From contig JAUNFY010000017.1 in NCBI GenBank assembly GCA_030524805.1, forward strand, positions 1 through 47,619: a DNA stretch of 47,619 nucleotides, in the 5' to 3' direction. The notes under the pieces are model-generated. The model searched no databases. It saw only the letters and a list, made by a program, of their open reading frames with translations, and was not told the DNA's origin. Origin of the DNA: Bacteroidales bacterium. GTDB lineage: Bacteria; Bacteroidota; Bacteroidia; Bacteroidales; Muribaculaceae. This document shows positions 45,278 to 47,619 of the stretch, one piece after another (position 1 is the first letter of the stretch; the number at the start of each line of letters is the position of its first letter). Both the position numbers and the translations under genes were made by a program.

Positions 45278-46201
45278 ATGAAGCCCGAGATCATAGCCAT
45301 AGTCGGACCTACGGCGTGCGGCAAGACCCGGCGTGCCGTGCAGGCGGCGCGGGCCATTGGCGGCGAGATAATCAGCGCCGACAGCCGGCAGGTCTACCGC
45401 GGTATGGATATCGGCACGGGAAAAGATCTGTCGGAATATGGTGATGTGGCCTACCATCTGATAGATATAGCCGATGCAGGCGACAAATATAATCTTCATC
45501 GTTTTCTGGCTGATTTCAACAATGCCAAGGACTCGATAACGTCGCGGGGGCGGATGCCGATACTGTGTGGAGGCACCGGGATGTATGTGGAGGCGGCGCT
45601 TGCCGGGCTACGTATGCCGGAAGTAGGCCGAAACGAAGAGTTGCGCCGCACGCTTGCCGACAAAAGTCTGGAGCAGCTGACCGAGATATTGAAAACATAC
45701 AAGACGCTTCACAACACCACCGACGTAGACACGCGCGAGCGTGCCATAAGGGGCATAGAGATAGGGGAATACTACCGCCTGCATCCGGAGGCTGCCGGAG
45801 AAGCTGACCGGAAGCAGGCCCGACCGCTCAGCAGCCTGATAGTTGGGCTCGACATTGAGCGCGAAGAGCGCCGCATGCGGATCTCGCGAAGGCTCGACGC
45901 GCGCCTCGAGGAAGGAATGGTGGAGGAAGTGAGGCGGCTCCTCGATGGCGGGGTGAGCGCCGCCGATCTCATATATTACGGTCTCGAATATAAATATGTA
46001 ACGCTCCACGCCACAGGAGTGCTCACGCTCCGCGAGATGCGGCAGCAGCTTGAAATAGCCATCCATCAGTTTGCCAAGCGGCAGATGACGTGGTTTCGCG
46101 GCATGGAGCGGCGTGGATTCCATATAGAATGGTTGCCTTACGACATGGATGACCGGGAATTTATAGAAACAATAGGCAAATTGCAGATGAAGTTTGGCTG
46201 A
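45278..46201 (+). CDS. miaA: tRNA dimethylallyltransferase
   Basis: 307 residues. P-loop GPTACGKT (about 10-17), DSRQVYRGMDIGTGKD and GGTGMYVEAAL, the MiaA pattern; the variant with TGKD and KYNL resembles the second MiaA copy of Bacteroides. Adds the prenyl group to A37 of tRNAs that read UNN codons. The 3' end contains the -33 element of the next promoter. Confidence 0.96.
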   Translation: MKPEIIAIVGPTACGKTRRAVQAARAIGGEIISADSRQVYRGMDIGTGKDLSEYGDVAYHLIDIADAGDKYNLHRFLADFNNAKDSITSRGRMPILCGGTGMYVEAALAGLRMPEVGRNEELRRTLADKSLEQLTEILKTYKTLHNTTDVDTRERAIRGIEIGEYYRLHPEAAGEADRKQARPLSSLIVGLDIEREERRMRISRRLDARLEEGMVEEVRRLLDGGVSAADLIYYGLEYKYVTLHATGVLTLREMRQQLEIAIHQFAKRQMTWFRGMERRGFHIEWLPYDMDDREFIETIGKLQMKFG

Positions 46202-46224
46202 TTCGCATAAATTCGCTAATTTTG
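46193..46224 (+). promoter_or_regulatory. Bacteroidota-type promoter of DedA-rpe
   Basis: TTTG (46193-46196, in the last codons of miaA), exactly 20 bases, then TAATTTTG (46217-46224). Full match. The ATG of the DedA gene is at 46293. Confidence 0.8.
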
Positions 46225-46292
46225 CAGTCAGCGGTCTGACCATAGCCAAAAAGCCGGGCCGCCATAACAAACCGACAATAGAAAAATAAAAA

Positions 46293-46964
46293 ATGATACT
46301 TGCTGGCATATTCGACGCGTCGGTGTTCTTCCAATGGTTTGTGGAGAATGCCAACTATTTGTTTGTGTTTATCTTCATGGTGATTGAAAGTTCGTTTATC
46401 CCGTTTCCGAGCGAGGTGGTGGTGCCCCCGGCAGCCTATCTGGCTTGCACCAATACCGGAGTGGGTGGCGACATGAATATATTTCTTGTAGTGGTGGTGG
46501 CCACCCTTGGCGCGCTTTGCGGAGCTTTCATCAACTATTTCCTGTCTCTTTGGGTGGGACGTCCTATCGTATACGCTTTTGCCGATAGCCGTTTCGGACA
46601 TGCGTGCCTGATCGACCGGGCCAAGGTGGACAAGGCCGAGGCTTATTTCGACAAGCATGGAGCCATCTCCACTTTCATCGGGCGGTTGATACCTGCCATA
46701 CGCCAGCTGATTTCAATTCCTGCCGGACTCTCGCGCATGAACATAGGCGTGTTCGCACTCTTCACTTCGCTGGGCGCTCTTGTCTGGAACATCGTGCTTG
46801 CAGGGCTTGGCTACTGGCTCTCGCTTTATGTCAGCCCCGACGACCTTTTCGACAAGGTGGAGCAATACAACACCTATCTCACTTATGCCGGCTATGGACT
46901 GCTGGTGGTGTGTGTGGCCTATATAGTCTATAATGCTTTCAGGAAAAAATCGGAACAGAAATGA
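46293..46964 (+). CDS. DedA family membrane protein
   Basis: 223 residues with about five membrane segments and the DedA pattern: FIPFPSEVVVPPAAYLA, then FIGRLIPAIRQLISIPAGLSRM. DedA proteins recycle lipid carriers or affect membrane potential and envelope stress; which one acts here is unknown. Its stop overlaps the rpe start by four bases (ATGA). Confidence 0.93.
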   Translation: MILAGIFDASVFFQWFVENANYLFVFIFMVIESSFIPFPSEVVVPPAAYLACTNTGVGGDMNIFLVVVVATLGALCGAFINYFLSLWVGRPIVYAFADSRFGHACLIDRAKVDKAEAYFDKHGAISTFIGRLIPAIRQLISIPAGLSRMNIGVFALFTSLGALVWNIVLAGLGYWLSLYVSPDDLFDKVEQYNTYLTYAGYGLLVVCVAYIVYNAFRKKSEQK

Positions 46965-47608
46965 AGACATCCCCATCGCTGCTTGCCGCCGACTTCATCA
47001 ATCTCGGCAAGGAAATAGAAATGATCAACAGTTCGGAGGCCGACATGCTTCATCTCGACGTGATGGATGGAGTGTTTGTGCCTAACATCTCGTTTGGTTT
47101 TCCGGTGCTTGAGAAAGTGGCGCGTGTATGCACCAAGCCGCTCGACGTGCACATGATGACTGTGGAGCCTGAGAAATGGATAGGGCATGTAAAAAAACTG
47201 GGTGCCGAAATCATGAATGTGCACCAGGAGGCGTGTCTGCATCTCTACAGCACCGTGCAGCACATCCACGAATCAGGAATGAAGGCTGGCGTAACCTTAT
47301 GTCCGGCCACTCCCGTTGAGACGCTGACCGACATCATCGCCGATCTTGACCTTGTGCTCGTGATGTCGGTGGAGCCCGGATTCGGTGGGCAGCCTTTTAT
47401 CAATCACAGTCTTGAGAAAGTGCGACGCCTCAAGCAGTTGCGCGACAACTCCGGCTCGAAGGCTCTGATAGAAGTGGACGGAGGTGTGAATCCGACTACT
47501 GGCGCGATGCTTGCCGAAGCAGGAGCGGATATACTCGTGGCCGGAAGCTACGTATTCTCAAGCGCCGACCCGCATGCCGCCATCCGCACCCTGCGCAGTC
47601 TTTCCTGA
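46961..47608 (+). CDS. rpe: Ribulose-phosphate 3-epimerase
   Basis: 215 residues, a TIM barrel with SPSLLAADF, LDVMDGVFVPNISFG, VEPGFGGQPF and EVDGGVNP, the metal and phosphate sites of Rpe. Interconverts ribulose-5-phosphate and xylulose-5-phosphate in the pentose phosphate pathway. The start overlaps the DedA stop; the last gene of the window is complete. Confidence 0.97.
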   Translation: MKTSPSLLAADFINLGKEIEMINSSEADMLHLDVMDGVFVPNISFGFPVLEKVARVCTKPLDVHMMTVEPEKWIGHVKKLGAEIMNVHQEACLHLYSTVQHIHESGMKAGVTLCPATPVETLTDIIADLDLVLVMSVEPGFGGQPFINHSLEKVRRLKQLRDNSGSKALIEVDGGVNPTTGAMLAEAGADILVAGSYVFSSADPHAAIRTLRSLS

Positions 47609-47619
47609 AGAAGACTCAC

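Overview
The window looks like a chromosome segment of a Bacteroidales bacterium, most likely a Muribaculaceae (S24-7) relative. The evidence is the Bacteroidota promoter form (TTTG, about 20 bases, then TAnnTTTG) at several genes, few Shine-Dalgarno sites, and Bacteroidota families such as DUF4293, DUF1599, a BT_3928-type DoxX protein, DUF5063 and archaeal-type ProS. The genus is an inference. Almost all of it is core chromosome. No transposase, integrase, phage, CRISPR, rRNA or tRNA gene was seen.

Layout: 1-4550 (minus): membrane-anchored MurF-like ligase (cut by the left edge), an alpha/beta hydrolase, and the agmatine-to-putrescine pair aguA-aguB. 4910-7469 (plus): DUF975 - DUF1599 - DoxX/BT_3928, chained by ATGA overlaps. 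7569-13255 (minus): the rod-shape operon mreB-mreC-mreD-mrdA-rodA. 13612-17439 (minus): gyrA plus a TPR lipoprotein/secreted protein. 17629-22410 (minus): clpC behind groES-groEL. 22665-25043 (minus): cdsA - SDR - EFR1-type flavodoxin/ferredoxin. 25207-29928 (plus): rsmG, MBL hydrolase, DUF5063, M18 aminopeptidase, outer-membrane porin-like protein. 29929-31984: an AT-rich stretch with a DUF4143-type ATPase and a mobile miniature element. 32045-34274 (minus): rubrerythrin and a secreted GH13 amylase. 34593-37123 (plus): NlpC/P60 hydrolase and dnaA. 37252-39453 (minus): large TPR protein. 39603-47608 (plus): DUF4293, proS, DPP-IV-like peptidase, an unknown membrane protein, miaA, DedA, rpe.

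Four things stand out beyond the genes. (1) groESL and clpC are each preceded by a near-identical sigma-54 (-24/-12) motif, suggesting that the heat-shock chaperones are under RpoN control. (2) A 204-205 bp miniature inverted-repeat element is present three times, with 20-bp terminal inverted repeats and 3-bp target duplications; one copy sits exactly on a stop codon. (3) Two intergenic elements combine a hairpin of unrelated arm sequence with the same telomere-like G-rich tail. (4) DnaA has an altered DNA-recognition signature (NRSH in place of GRDH). A possible small RNA plus an 18-residue hydrophobic peptide, and a branched hairpin ending in a U-tract upstream of dnaA, are weaker candidates.

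All calls are from reading the sequence and from knowledge of families. No database search was possible.
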